Assembly: GCF_027947595.1 (NCBI RefSeq) | Contig: NZ_CP116257.1 | Span: 1,116,001 to 1,180,000 of the forward strand | Length of the DNA: 64,000 nucleotides | Origin: Streptomyces lienomycini | Lineage (GTDB): Bacteria > Actinomycetota > Actinomycetes > Streptomycetales > Streptomycetaceae | Direction: 5' to 3' | In this document: piece after piece, positions 1-7,174 of the stretch | Numbering within the stretch: position 1 is the stretch's first letter | How the letters are laid out: each line of letters opens with the position of its first letter | The notes under the pieces: generated by a model | What the model saw: only the letters and a program-made list of their open reading frames with translations | What the model was told of the DNA's origin: nothing | The model's database searches: none | Made by a program: the position numbers and the translations under genes

Positions 1-2
1 AA

Positions 3-188
3 CCGAAGCGGTGGGTGGTCGAGCAGGTCAACGGCACCCTCATGCTGCAGCGGCGCCTCGCCCGCGACTACGACCACCGGCCCGACAACGCGGCCTCCCG
101 CGTCTACTGGGCCTCCACCGCCGGCATGCTCCGCCGCCTCACCACCCCTACCCCCACCTGGCGGGACGACGTGGAGCTGGCCGCGTGA
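3..188 (+). CDS. IS5-family transposase, C-terminal fragment (runs off left edge)
   Basis: The reading frame is open from the first bases and ends in TGA at 186-188. About 61 residues are visible. They begin with RWVVEQ and contain RRLARDYD, which matches the conserved C-terminal block of IS5/IS4-type DDE transposases (usually RWVVERTFAWL...RRLARDYE) that carries the catalytic glutamate; here that is the E of VVEQ. The residue pair after it (VN for TF or RT) differs from the usual consensus, so this may be a divergent or decaying copy. Because only the tail is present, activity cannot be judged. Confidence 0.7.
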   Translation, partial: PKRWVVEQVNGTLMLQRRLARDYDHRPDNAASRVYWASTAGMLRRLTTPTPTWRDDVELAA

Positions 189-589
189 ACGTCTGCGAAC
201 TCCTGCGGCTGCTGCAGACCGAGCACGATGAGACCGCTGCCCGCGCCGACCACCTGCGCGAGCAGATCGAGCGGCTCACCACCGACCTCGCCGAGACCGA
301 AGCCCGCCTGGCCGAGCTCGCTGCCACCGGCAAGGTCATCGACGGCCTCACCCCTCCCGACCAGGCACCGGCCCCCGCGGAGACCGCCATCGCGACCGTC
401 TACCAGCGCATCGTGACCACGTTCAACGAGCACCCCGGGGAGGTGTTCCGCGTCCGTGATCTGCATGAGCACCTCGGCCTGCCCACCGACGAGCCCTCGA
501 TCAACGTCACCCGCTCCCGCCTGGGACGACTCGTCCGCCAGGGATTCCTCGAGCAACCGGGACGCGGCCGCTACCAGAAACGGACTTAA
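185..589 (+). CDS. IS-associated coiled-coil / winged-helix protein
   Basis: A 134-residue protein starting at GTG 185, whose first bases overlap the transposase stop (GTGA). Residues 1-50 form a charged heptad-type helix (TEHDETAARADHLREQIERL), followed by a Pro/Ala-rich linker. A C-terminal domain of about 60 residues looks like a winged helix (VYQRIVTTFNEHPGEVFRVRDL ending in GRLVRQGFLEQPGRGRY). Proteins of this architecture commonly sit behind transposases in Streptomyces; the function is unknown. The overlap suggests translational coupling, and therefore a role in transposition or its control. That is inference. Confidence 0.55.
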   Translation: MNVCELLRLLQTEHDETAARADHLREQIERLTTDLAETEARLAELAATGKVIDGLTPPDQAPAPAETAIATVYQRIVTTFNEHPGEVFRVRDLHEHLGLPTDEPSINVTRSRLGRLVRQGFLEQPGRGRYQKRT

Positions 590-732
590 CGCCCTCTCAG
601 TGACCGCCGCTCCGCCGCTGTGTTGCCCCGGCTGCTCGGACCGAGTGCGCCATGTGTGCACAACGCTTGCGTGCCCCGGCCGGTGCCGGCGGTGGCAGTA
701 TGCGGGGACACAGCGAGAGGGGCCGGTGCGGG

Positions 733-2916
733 ATGGGGCGCGGTGAGCGGGAGTCGGTGGCCGCGGGAGGGCGGCTGTACGAGGCGGCGCAGGCGGTGGT
801 GGGCGACCACGGGCGGGCTGTCGAGGCGGTCCGGGCGGCGCTGAAGCCGATCTGCGACACGGCGGCGGAACAAGCGCTGGATGCCATCCCGGTGACCCGG
901 TTGAAGGAAGTCACCGAGGGCCGGCTGAGGCTCGGGGAAGTCGAGAAGAGTGGCCTGCGATCGGTCCGGCAGGTGCTCGACGCCGGTTCCTACCGGTTGC
1001 GACAGATTCCTGGAGTGGGGCAGCGGACCGCCGAACAGGTCATCGCGGCGGCACGTCAGATATCTGACGCCGTTGGGGAGACCATCGCCGTCCACATCGA
1101 CGTGGATCGGCCGGAGCCGCGAACCACCGCACTCGTCACGGCCCTGCATGTACTGGTGGAAGCGGGCCCCGAGGCGCGGCGAGCCGTCGAGACGGCCGTG
1201 GCTCTTTCGGAGCGGCTGGGTCCGCTGCTGGCCGAGGTCAGGCCGGCCGCCGGGCGGCTACGGATGCTGCTGGTGGGGCAGGCCAAACGAGCTCGGGTGC
1301 TGGAGGCTGTCGCAGAGGTCCGCAGGCTGGTCGAGGAAGCAGCGCAAGGCGGTGTGTCGGAGCTGCTCGCACAGGCGTCAGCGGATCTGCTGCGCGGTAC
1401 CTCAACCGAGGTTGCAGCCTGGGTCGACTTCGAGCTGCGCTCCGCCGACTACTACAGCATGCTCGCGGAGATCTCCGGCCGCACCCCTGACGCCGCCGCG
1501 GCCGAGGGGTTTCTGCCGGACGAGGTTGCCGAGCGGGTCCGAAATCAGATGCTCGATGACACGCACCGGCGGGTGTCGCTGCGCGGCTACCAAGCCTTCG
1601 GGGCGCGCTTCGCCCTGGCGCAACGCAAGGTGATTCTTGGTGACGAGATGGGGCTCGGCAAGACGATCCAGGCCATCGCCGCACTGGCTCATCTCGCTGC
1701 CGAGGGGCAGACACACTTCATGGTCGTCTGCCCGGCCAGCGTCCTGATCAACTGGACACGCGAGATCGAGGCCCGCAGCAAGCTGCGCGTGACGCCGCTT
1801 CACGGCCCCGACCGGCTGGAAGCGTTCGCCGACTGGAAGGGCCGTGGCGGCGTAGGGGTGACCACCTTCGACGCCTTGCGTGGCTTCCCGGCCCCCGGAG
1901 GCGGTGAGCTGGGGATGCTGGTCGTGGACGAGGCGCACTATGTGAAGAATGCCAAGACGCGTCGCTCCCAAGCCGTGACGGAATGGTCCAAGCGCTGCGA
2001 ACGTGTTCTCTTCATGACCGGCACGCCCATGGAGAACCGAGTCGCCGAGTTTCGCAGCCTTGTGCAGATTCTCCAGCCGCACCTGGCAGGGGTCGTCGGT
2101 GACCGCGAGGGAGTGGCCGGGTCCAAGGCGTTCCGGAAGGCCGTCGCCCCGGTATATCTGCGCCGCAACCAGCAGGATGTTCTGACCGAACTGCCCGCGC
2201 TCCAGCAGACGGACGAGTGGGAGGAACTGAGTGCGTCGGACGAAGACGCCTACCGGGAGGCCGTGCGCGCCGGCAACTTCATGGCGATGCGCAGGGCGGC
2301 GTACGCGCGCCCCGAGAAGTCGGCCAAGCTGAACCGGCTGCGCGAGATCGTTGAGGAGGCCGCCGAGAATGGGCTGAAGGTGGTGGTCTTCTCCAACTTC
2401 AGGGATGTCCTTGGAACGGTGAAGGACACGCTGGACGGCGCGCGGAGCCATGGTGGCGCTCAGGTGTTCGGTCCGATCTCGGGAAGCGTGTCACCCGCTC
2501 GCCGTCAGCAGCTGGTGGACGAGTTCGCCGCTGTGCCGGGTCATGCGGTACTGATGGCGCAGATCCAGGCGGCCGGGGTGGGGCTCAACATGCAGGCCGC
2601 GTCCGTCGTGATCATCTGTGAGCCCCAGATCAAACCGACCATCGAACACCAGGCGGTGGCGCGCGCCCATCGCATGGGGCAGGTACGTTCGGTCCGGGTG
2701 CACCGGCTGCTCGCCGCCCGCGGGGTGGACGAGCGGATGGTGGAGATGCTGAAGAACAAGACCCGCCTGTTCGACGCGTACGCGCGGCGCAGCGCGGTCG
2801 CCGAGTCGACGCCGGACGCGGTCGACGTCTCGGACACCACGATGGCCCGCCAGATCGTCGAGGAGGAGCAGGCGCGACTCGGAGCGGTCCGTGAAGAGTC
2901 CGCAGGACACCTGTAA
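733..2916 (+). CDS. SWI2/SNF2-family DNA helicase/translocase
   Basis: About 727 residues from ATG 733, chosen because a GAGAGGGG Shine-Dalgarno-like run lies at 715-722; in-frame ATGs at 652 and 700 are alternatives. The N-terminal 250 residues are mainly helical and include a helix-hairpin-helix-like segment (IPGVGQRTAEQVI). The helicase core follows: Walker A GDEMGLGKT near residue 303, DEAH (VVDEAHYVKN) near 398, MTGTPMENR (motif III), and the C-lobe with QAAGVGLNMQAAS and ARAHRMGQVRSV (motifs V and VI). It should be an ATP-driven dsDNA translocase. It stands alone beside the IS element; no methylase or nuclease is adjacent, so the partner is unknown. SNF2 proteins occur both in repair and in phage defence. 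Confidence 0.85.
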   Translation: MGRGERESVAAGGRLYEAAQAVVGDHGRAVEAVRAALKPICDTAAEQALDAIPVTRLKEVTEGRLRLGEVEKSGLRSVRQVLDAGSYRLRQIPGVGQRTAEQVIAAARQISDAVGETIAVHIDVDRPEPRTTALVTALHVLVEAGPEARRAVETAVALSERLGPLLAEVRPAAGRLRMLLVGQAKRARVLEAVAEVRRLVEEAAQGGVSELLAQASADLLRGTSTEVAAWVDFELRSADYYSMLAEISGRTPDAAAAEGFLPDEVAERVRNQMLDDTHRRVSLRGYQAFGARFALAQRKVILGDEMGLGKTIQAIAALAHLAAEGQTHFMVVCPASVLINWTREIEARSKLRVTPLHGPDRLEAFADWKGRGGVGVTTFDALRGFPAPGGGELGMLVVDEAHYVKNAKTRRSQAVTEWSKRCERVLFMTGTPMENRVAEFRSLVQILQPHLAGVVGDREGVAGSKAFRKAVAPVYLRRNQQDVLTELPALQQTDEWEELSASDEDAYREAVRAGNFMAMRRAAYARPEKSAKLNRLREIVEEAAENGLKVVVFSNFRDVLGTVKDTLDGARSHGGAQVFGPISGSVSPARRQQLVDEFAAVPGHAVLMAQIQAAGVGLNMQAASVVIICEPQIKPTIEHQAVARAHRMGQVRSVRVHRLLAARGVDERMVEMLKNKTRLFDAYARRSAVAESTPDAVDVSDTTMARQIVEEEQARLGAVREESAGHL

Positions 2917-3036
2917 GCGACCGCCGCAACTCGACGCACGCCGATGACGATGTGCTTGGTCAGGGCCCTGCGTGCGGCTCCGTCGCAGGTCAGGATCAGT
3001 CACCACGTCGCTGAGCCGTCGGCGTCGTGCCCCGGT

Positions 3037-3945
3037 TCAGAGGCAGATCACGATCTTCCCGCGTGGGCGGCCGCGCTCGGCGTGGGCGTGGGCGTCGGCG
3101 ATTCGCCGCAGGGGGTAGGACTGGTCGACGCGGGGTGTGTAGCGGCCCTGTCGGCCCAGTTCCGCGGCCGTGGACAGGAGGGTGGAGTCGTTCTCCGCGT
3201 TGACCACGTGGGTGCCCAGGCGCTGCCCGGCCGCGTGGTCGGCGACCGTTGCGACACGCGACGGGTCGCCGGTGATCGCGACGAGGTCGTCCAGGGATCC
3301 GGAGGCCGCGGTGTCGAGTGCGAGGTCGACGCCGTGCGGAGCGAGGGCGGAGAGGCGCTGTCGGAGGCCGGGGCCGTAGGGGGTGGGAACGGCGCCGAGG
3401 GAGGTGAGGAACTCGTGGTTGCCTTCGCGGGCTGTCCCGATCACCGTGGCGCCCCCTGCCACCGCGATCTCGACCGCCGCACTGCCCACGCCCCCGGCGG
3501 CACCCTCCACCAGAAGGGTGCGTCCCGCGAGGGGGCCGAGGGCGTTCAGGCCGCGCATCGCGGTCACGGACGCGAGACCGGCACCCGCGGCCTGCTCGTC
3601 GCTCCACGCGTCGGGGGCCTGGGCCCAGGCCGAGAGGACGGCCAGCTCCGCGGTCGCGCCGCTGACGCCGCCCAGTCCGAAGACGCGGTCGCCGATGCTC
3701 GTGCCCCGCACTCCGTCACCGACTTCGTCGACCGTTCCGGCGGCGTCGCGCCCGGGAATGGCCGGCAGCTCCAGGGGGATCAGCCGGTGCAGAGCGCCGG
3801 CGCGCAGCTTCCAGTCGATGGGATTGACACTGGCCGCCGCGACGCGGACACGGATCTCACCAGGCCCCGGGCGAGGGGCGCGGGCCTGCTCGATCACCAG
3901 CTTCTCCGCTCCGCCGTACTCGTGGAACCGGGCTGCACGCATCAT
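3037..3945 (-). CDS. Zinc-independent MDR (quinone oxidoreductase-like) NADPH-dependent reductase
   Basis: A 302-residue medium-chain reductase starting at ATG 3945 (or 3942) behind GATGAGGC. The N-terminal GroES-like fold begins MRAARFHEYGG with the SVNPIDWKLRAG block. The Rossmann motif GAAGGVGSAAVEIA binds NADP, and the tail ends HAERGRPRGKIVI as in NADPH:quinone oxidoreductases. The structural and catalytic zinc cysteines of true alcohol dehydrogenases are absent. It is divergently transcribed from an HxlR regulator across a 207-bp promoter with a palindromic operator. This is the usual arrangement for an aldehyde- or quinone-inducible reductase, so it is probably controlled by that regulator. 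Confidence 0.85.
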   Translation of the reverse strand: MMRAARFHEYGGAEKLVIEQARAPRPGPGEIRVRVAAASVNPIDWKLRAGALHRLIPLELPAIPGRDAAGTVDEVGDGVRGTSIGDRVFGLGGVSGATAELAVLSAWAQAPDAWSDEQAAGAGLASVTAMRGLNALGPLAGRTLLVEGAAGGVGSAAVEIAVAGGATVIGTAREGNHEFLTSLGAVPTPYGPGLRQRLSALAPHGVDLALDTAASGSLDDLVAITGDPSRVATVADHAAGQRLGTHVVNAENDSTLLSTAAELGRQGRYTPRVDQSYPLRRIADAHAHAERGRPRGKIVICL

Positions 3946-4081
3946 GTTCTGCCTCATCTCTGCATGGGTGGATGGATGTGTGGGATGTGTGTGGGGGCGA
4001 TCGACGTCCGTCGCTGTGCGACCGGCGGTTCCGCGCGTCGCCGGAATCCGGAATACCGCCCGTCGCGTCGATGCTGCCGAA

Positions 4082-4114
4082 GGTATCCATGAGGTCGGTA
4101 TCCGACTGGATACC
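4082..4114. promoter_or_regulatory. Candidate HxlR operator: palindrome plus extra half-site
   Basis: GGTATCC (4097-4103), four bases, then GGATACC (4108-4114) form a perfect inverted repeat; a third copy of GGTATCC lies upstream at 4082-4088. The cluster is 39 bp before the HxlR start and 137 bp from the divergent reductase start. HxlR-type dimers bind such short spaced palindromes, so autoregulation together with control of the reductase is the natural reading. Confidence 0.6.
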
Positions 4115-4152
4115 AAGACCGGAGACGGAAGACGGAAGACGGGAGTCCCTCG

Positions 4153-4590
4153 ATGACGCAACGGCCACCACTGCCGGCCGACTTGTTCGACGAGCTGTGC
4201 CCGTCCTCCCTGCTGCCGTTCCGTTTCGGTGACAAGTGGGCGCCCATGGTCCTGCGCTGCCTGGACGGCGGCCCGCGCAGGTACTCCGAACTCCGCGTGC
4301 CGCTGGGCCGGGTCACCCCGAAGGTGCTCACCCGGTCGCTCCGCGGCCTGGAGCGGGACGGGTTCGTGTCACGCACGGTGTACGCCGACCCGAAAGCGCG
4401 CGTGGAGTACGCGCTGACACCGCTGGGCCGCAGCATGCTGGAGCCGCTGGCCGCCGCGTGCCGGTGGGCGACCGAGCACTGGGACGAACTGCTCGACGCC
4501 CGCGACGCCCGCGACGCCCGCGACGCCAGCGACGTCAGCGACGCTTCTCCGCCCCCGCCCCGCCCGGCATCGGGGTCAGCCGCGGGGTAG
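4153..4590 (+). CDS. HxlR-family winged-helix regulator
   Basis: A 145-residue single-domain regulator. The HxlR signature is clear: FRFGDKWAPMVLRCL, then RYSELRVPLGRVTPKVLTRSL for the recognition helices, and the wing VEYALTPLGRSMLEP. Family members are dimers that often sense thiol-reactive aldehydes or quinones, frequently through an N-terminal cysteine; here a Cys sits in DELCPSS near residue 16, in a suitable position. The C-terminus (residues about 115-130) is a low-complexity tail of repeated DAR/DAS units from a 9-bp tandem DNA repeat. The 3' end overlaps the convergent TetR gene by 15 bp. It probably controls the divergent reductase through the GGTATCC palindrome. Confidence 0.85.
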   Translation: MTQRPPLPADLFDELCPSSLLPFRFGDKWAPMVLRCLDGGPRRYSELRVPLGRVTPKVLTRSLRGLERDGFVSRTVYADPKARVEYALTPLGRSMLEPLAAACRWATEHWDELLDARDARDARDASDVSDASPPPPRPASGSAAG

Positions 4591-5250
4591 CACGCCCAGC
4601 AGGGTCGAGGTCACGGCCAGCTTCAGGGAATCCTTCAGCTCCAGGTGGAAGCGGGCCAGGTCGGGCTCGGCCCGGTAGGCCGCGCGCAGGCTGGGCGGGG
4701 GTGTGCTGTACGCCGACAGCGCGCCGGCCATGGCCATGGTCTGCAGGCTGAACAGCGTCGCGTTCTCGCCCAGTTCCGGCAGGTACTTCCGGAGCAGGGC
4801 CGTCATGGTCGACAGGCGGTCCAGGGAAGCGCGTTTGTAGCGTGCCACGACCTCGACGGAGACGTTGTGCTCCAGCACGCCGCCCTGTGCGCCGAAGAGG
4901 TCGCACAGCACCACTCGGTCGGAGAGCGAGCGGCTGAGGACCTCGGCCACCGCCGTCGCCCGCTCGGCCATGGGCGGCTCATCGTCGACGCCGGCGGCCA
5001 ACTCGTCCGCCAGGTCCGTCAGCCACTCCCGCAGGAAGCGGTCCAGCAGTTCCAGCAGCACCGCCTCGCGGGACTCGAAGTAGCGCAGCACGTTCGGCTT
5101 CGCCAGTCCTACCCGACGGCTGAGCTCGTTCAGGGTGACCGCGGCCACGGGCATCTCGTCGAGCATCGCCGACGCCATGTCGAGGATCGCCCGCCGACGG
5201 ATCTCCCGCTGCTCCTCGGTGCGCGCCCGCTGGAAAGTCACGCTCACCAC
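4576..5250 (-). CDS. TetR/AcrR-family regulator
   Basis: 224 residues. The N-terminal helix-turn-helix is typical: REIRRRAILDMASAMLDE, VTLNELSRRVGLAKPNVLRYF, ESREAVLLELLDRFL. The remaining 150 residues form the helical ligand-binding and dimer domain, with a conserved-looking LCDLFGAQGGVLEHNVS segment seen in regulators of TetR_C type. It is divergent from an SDR gene, with a perfect 19-bp palindrome in the 99-bp gap close to its own start, so repression of both genes is likely. The ligand is unknown but is probably a substrate of the neighbouring reductase. Confidence 0.85.
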   Translation of the reverse strand: MVSVTFQRARTEEQREIRRRAILDMASAMLDEMPVAAVTLNELSRRVGLAKPNVLRYFESREAVLLELLDRFLREWLTDLADELAAGVDDEPPMAERATAVAEVLSRSLSDRVVLCDLFGAQGGVLEHNVSVEVVARYKRASLDRLSTMTALLRKYLPELGENATLFSLQTMAMAGALSAYSTPPPSLRAAYRAEPDLARFHLELKDSLKLAVTSTLLGVLPRG

Positions 5251-5268
5251 CCTAACTTGGGTACCGAC

Positions 5269-5287
5269 GGTACGTTGACAACGTACC
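5269..5287. promoter_or_regulatory. Candidate TetR operator (perfect 19-bp palindrome)
   Basis: GGTACGTTG, one A, then CAACGTACC is a perfect inverted repeat with a single central base, of the size TetR dimers bind. It sits 19 bp upstream of the TetR start and 63 bp upstream of the SDR start. Flanking GGTAC/GTACC fragments (5260-5265, and near 5314) may be weaker half-sites. Confidence 0.65.
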
Positions 5288-5349
5288 GGGAGTACTTTAG
5301 CGTCGGCGACACAAGATACCTCCGGTACTTAACGAGTGGGGAGCCCGGC

Positions 5350-6282
5350 ATGGGTGACAAGTGGACGACGGCGAACATCCCGGACCAGCGCGGACGGGTG
5401 GCTGTGGTGACCGGGGCCAACACCGGGCTGGGGTACGAGACCGCCAAGGCGCTCGCCGAGCGCGGGGCCTCCGTGGTGCTCGCCGTGCGCGACGTGGAGA
5501 AGGGCGAGCGGGCCGCGGCCCGCATGACCGGCGACGTGAGCGTGCAGGCGCTGGACCTGACCTCGCTCGACTCCGTCCGGACCGCGGCGGCGGGACTGCG
5601 GTCCCGGCTCGACCGGATCGACCTGCTGATCAACAACGCCGGCGTGATGTACACCCCGAAGCAGACCACCCGCGACGGCTTCGAGATGCAGTTCGGCACC
5701 AACCACCTCGGCCACTTCGCGCTCACCGGGCTGCTGCTCGACCTGATGCTGCCGGTGCCCGGCTCGCGCGTCGTGACGGTCAGCAGCACCGGACACCGCA
5801 TCCGGGCCGCGATCCACTTCGACGACCTGCAGTGGGAGCGGTCCTACGGCCGGGCCGCCGCCTACGGCCAGTCCAAGCTGGCCAACCTCATGTTCACCTA
5901 CGAGCTGCAGCGCCGGCTCGCCACGCACGGCACCACCGTCGCGGTGGCCGCGCACCCCGGCATGTCCCACACCGAACTGGCCCGCAACACCCCGGCGGCC
6001 TTCCGTCTTCCCCTCACCTGGCTCGCGCCCCTGATCACCCAGACACCGGCGATGGGCGCGCTGCCGACCCTGCGCGCGGCCGTCGACCCCGCCGTGCTCG
6101 GCGGCCAGTACTACGGCCCCGGCGGACGCAACGAGGTCAAGGGCCATCCCCGGCTGGTCACCTCCAGCCCCGACTCCTACGAGGTGGCCGTCCAGCAGCG
6201 GCTGTGGGCCGTCTCCGAGGACCTCACCGGGGTGAGGTTCCCTGTCGGCGATTCCAGGCAGGCCCCGCTTTCCCGCAGGTGA
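5350..6282 (+). CDS. Short-chain dehydrogenase/reductase (retinol dehydrogenase-like)
   Basis: 310 residues from ATG 5350, preceded by GTGGGGAG at good spacing. The NAD(P) motif TGANTGLG is at residues 21-28; NNAGVM, the serine of VSSTGHR and the YGQSK catalytic pair follow in order. The family resembles the WW-domain oxidoreductase / retinol dehydrogenase-like SDRs that keep the FGTNHLGHFALTGLLL block. It should be a soluble NADP(H)-dependent carbonyl reductase; the substrate cannot be read. It is controlled in all likelihood by the divergent TetR through the 5269-5287 palindrome. Confidence 0.88.
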   Translation: MGDKWTTANIPDQRGRVAVVTGANTGLGYETAKALAERGASVVLAVRDVEKGERAAARMTGDVSVQALDLTSLDSVRTAAAGLRSRLDRIDLLINNAGVMYTPKQTTRDGFEMQFGTNHLGHFALTGLLLDLMLPVPGSRVVTVSSTGHRIRAAIHFDDLQWERSYGRAAAYGQSKLANLMFTYELQRRLATHGTTVAVAAHPGMSHTELARNTPAAFRLPLTWLAPLITQTPAMGALPTLRAAVDPAVLGGQYYGPGGRNEVKGHPRLVTSSPDSYEVAVQQRLWAVSEDLTGVRFPVGDSRQAPLSRR

Positions 6283-6300
6283 GGGGGCGCGTGCCGGCGC

Positions 6301-6318
6301 GGGGCAGGTCCCTGCCCC
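6301..6318. terminator. Short GC hairpin after the SDR gene
   Basis: GGGGCAGG-TC-CCTGCCCC is a perfect inverted repeat 18 bp after the SDR stop, without a T-tract. It lies between two convergent genes, so it could stop transcripts from both sides. The remaining stretch to 6524 shows no convincing gene. It contains a TTGACA at 6380-6385 inside a CTTGCC...GGCAAG pair (6372-6377, 6399-6404), of unknown meaning. Confidence 0.45.
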
Positions 6319-6524
6319 CGGGGTGTGCACCGGAGGCGTGCGGAGGCGGTGGCCGGGCCGCGAGGCGAAAACTTGCCGTTTGACAATTATGGGCGTGAGG
6401 CAAGAAAGTAGGCGTGTTCATCGAGCATGGGGAAGGATCTGGGATGTCCCGGTGGGCGAAAGCCGCCGCTCCGTGCTCCGGTCACCGACCCCGGTCGAGG
6501 CCGCCTCGGAACGTGCCCGGTGAT

Positions 6525-7007
6525 TCAGGCGGTCTGCGCGTCCGACGTGTCGTCGTGCTGTATCTGCGCCGCCGCCGCGTCGCAGAACGCCTCCAGTCCC
6601 TCCAGCAGCGCCGTCCGCTTGCCGACGGGCATGAGGTGGAGCACCGCCTGCAGTTCCCGCTCCCGGCGGGCGCGCAGGTCGTCGAGGTAGGCGTGGCCCC
6701 GGCTGCTGAGGTGCAGGCGGACCTCGCGCCGGTCGGTGCGGCTCACCTCCCGCTCGATCAGCCCTGCCGCCTGCAACCGGTCGCACAGGCGGCTCGTGGA
6801 CGGCGGCGTGGAGGCCAGGGAGTCCGCGAGGGTGCGCAGGTTGATGCCCGCGTGGTGCTCGATGATGAACAGGACGCGCAGTTGGGACGCCGAGGCGGGT
6901 GCGGTGGAGGCCCGGCCCCACAGCACTTCCAGCAGCTCCGCGGCCGTGGAGGTCACGCGGGCGGCCTCCTCGGGTTCTGGCCGGGGGCGGATGGAAGTCA
7001 CAGTCAC
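6525..7007 (-). CDS. MarR-family regulator
   Basis: 160 residues. The winged helix is visible as LRTLADSLASTPPSTSRLCDRLQAAGLIEREV, followed by the wing SRTDRREVRLHLSSRGHAYL; both are diagnostic of MarR. N- and C-terminal helices would form the dimer interface. It is divergent from a PP2C-type phosphatase gene across 167 bp and may regulate it, although no clean palindrome stands out there. The ligand is unknown. Confidence 0.85.
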   Translation of the reverse strand: MTVTSIRPRPEPEEAARVTSTAAELLEVLWGRASTAPASASQLRVLFIIEHHAGINLRTLADSLASTPPSTSRLCDRLQAAGLIEREVSRTDRREVRLHLSSRGHAYLDDLRARRERELQAVLHLMPVGKRTALLEGLEAFCDAAAAQIQHDDTSDAQTA

Positions 7008-7174
7008 ACTCTCGCAGGCACGGGGTTGTCCGTCAGCGTACTAGGCGGGCCCGTCGGCTCAGGGCGCTCGGGCGGACGGCGGCGCTGACGCGAACGGTTT
7101 CGTCCGGGTACGTCGGAACCGTACAAGGAACCCTTCAGTAAAGGACCGGTGTTCTCATCACTGCGAACAGATTC

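Larger units (their letters stand above)
1..589 (+). mobile_element. 3' part of an IS5-type insertion sequence with a passenger gene
   Basis: The left edge holds the end of a DDE transposase immediately followed, with a 4-bp GTGA overlap, by a small coiled-coil/winged-helix gene of a kind often seen behind such transposases in Streptomyces. The 5' part lies outside the window, so the terminal inverted repeats cannot be compared and the right boundary is not defined. It could end anywhere between 189 and about 650. Confidence 0.55.

Noticed and set aside
2944..4092. 382-codon plus-strand frame
   Set aside because: Antisense to the reductase, low-complexity Gly/Arg content, no family features.
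4645..5349. Upstream extension of the SDR frame
   Set aside because: It covers the TetR gene on the opposite strand and the operator; SDR homology starts only after ATG 5350, which has its own ribosome site.
7106..7111. SigB-type -10 (GGGTAC) before the PP2C gene
   Set aside because: No matching -35 element at the required 14-16 bp distance was found.
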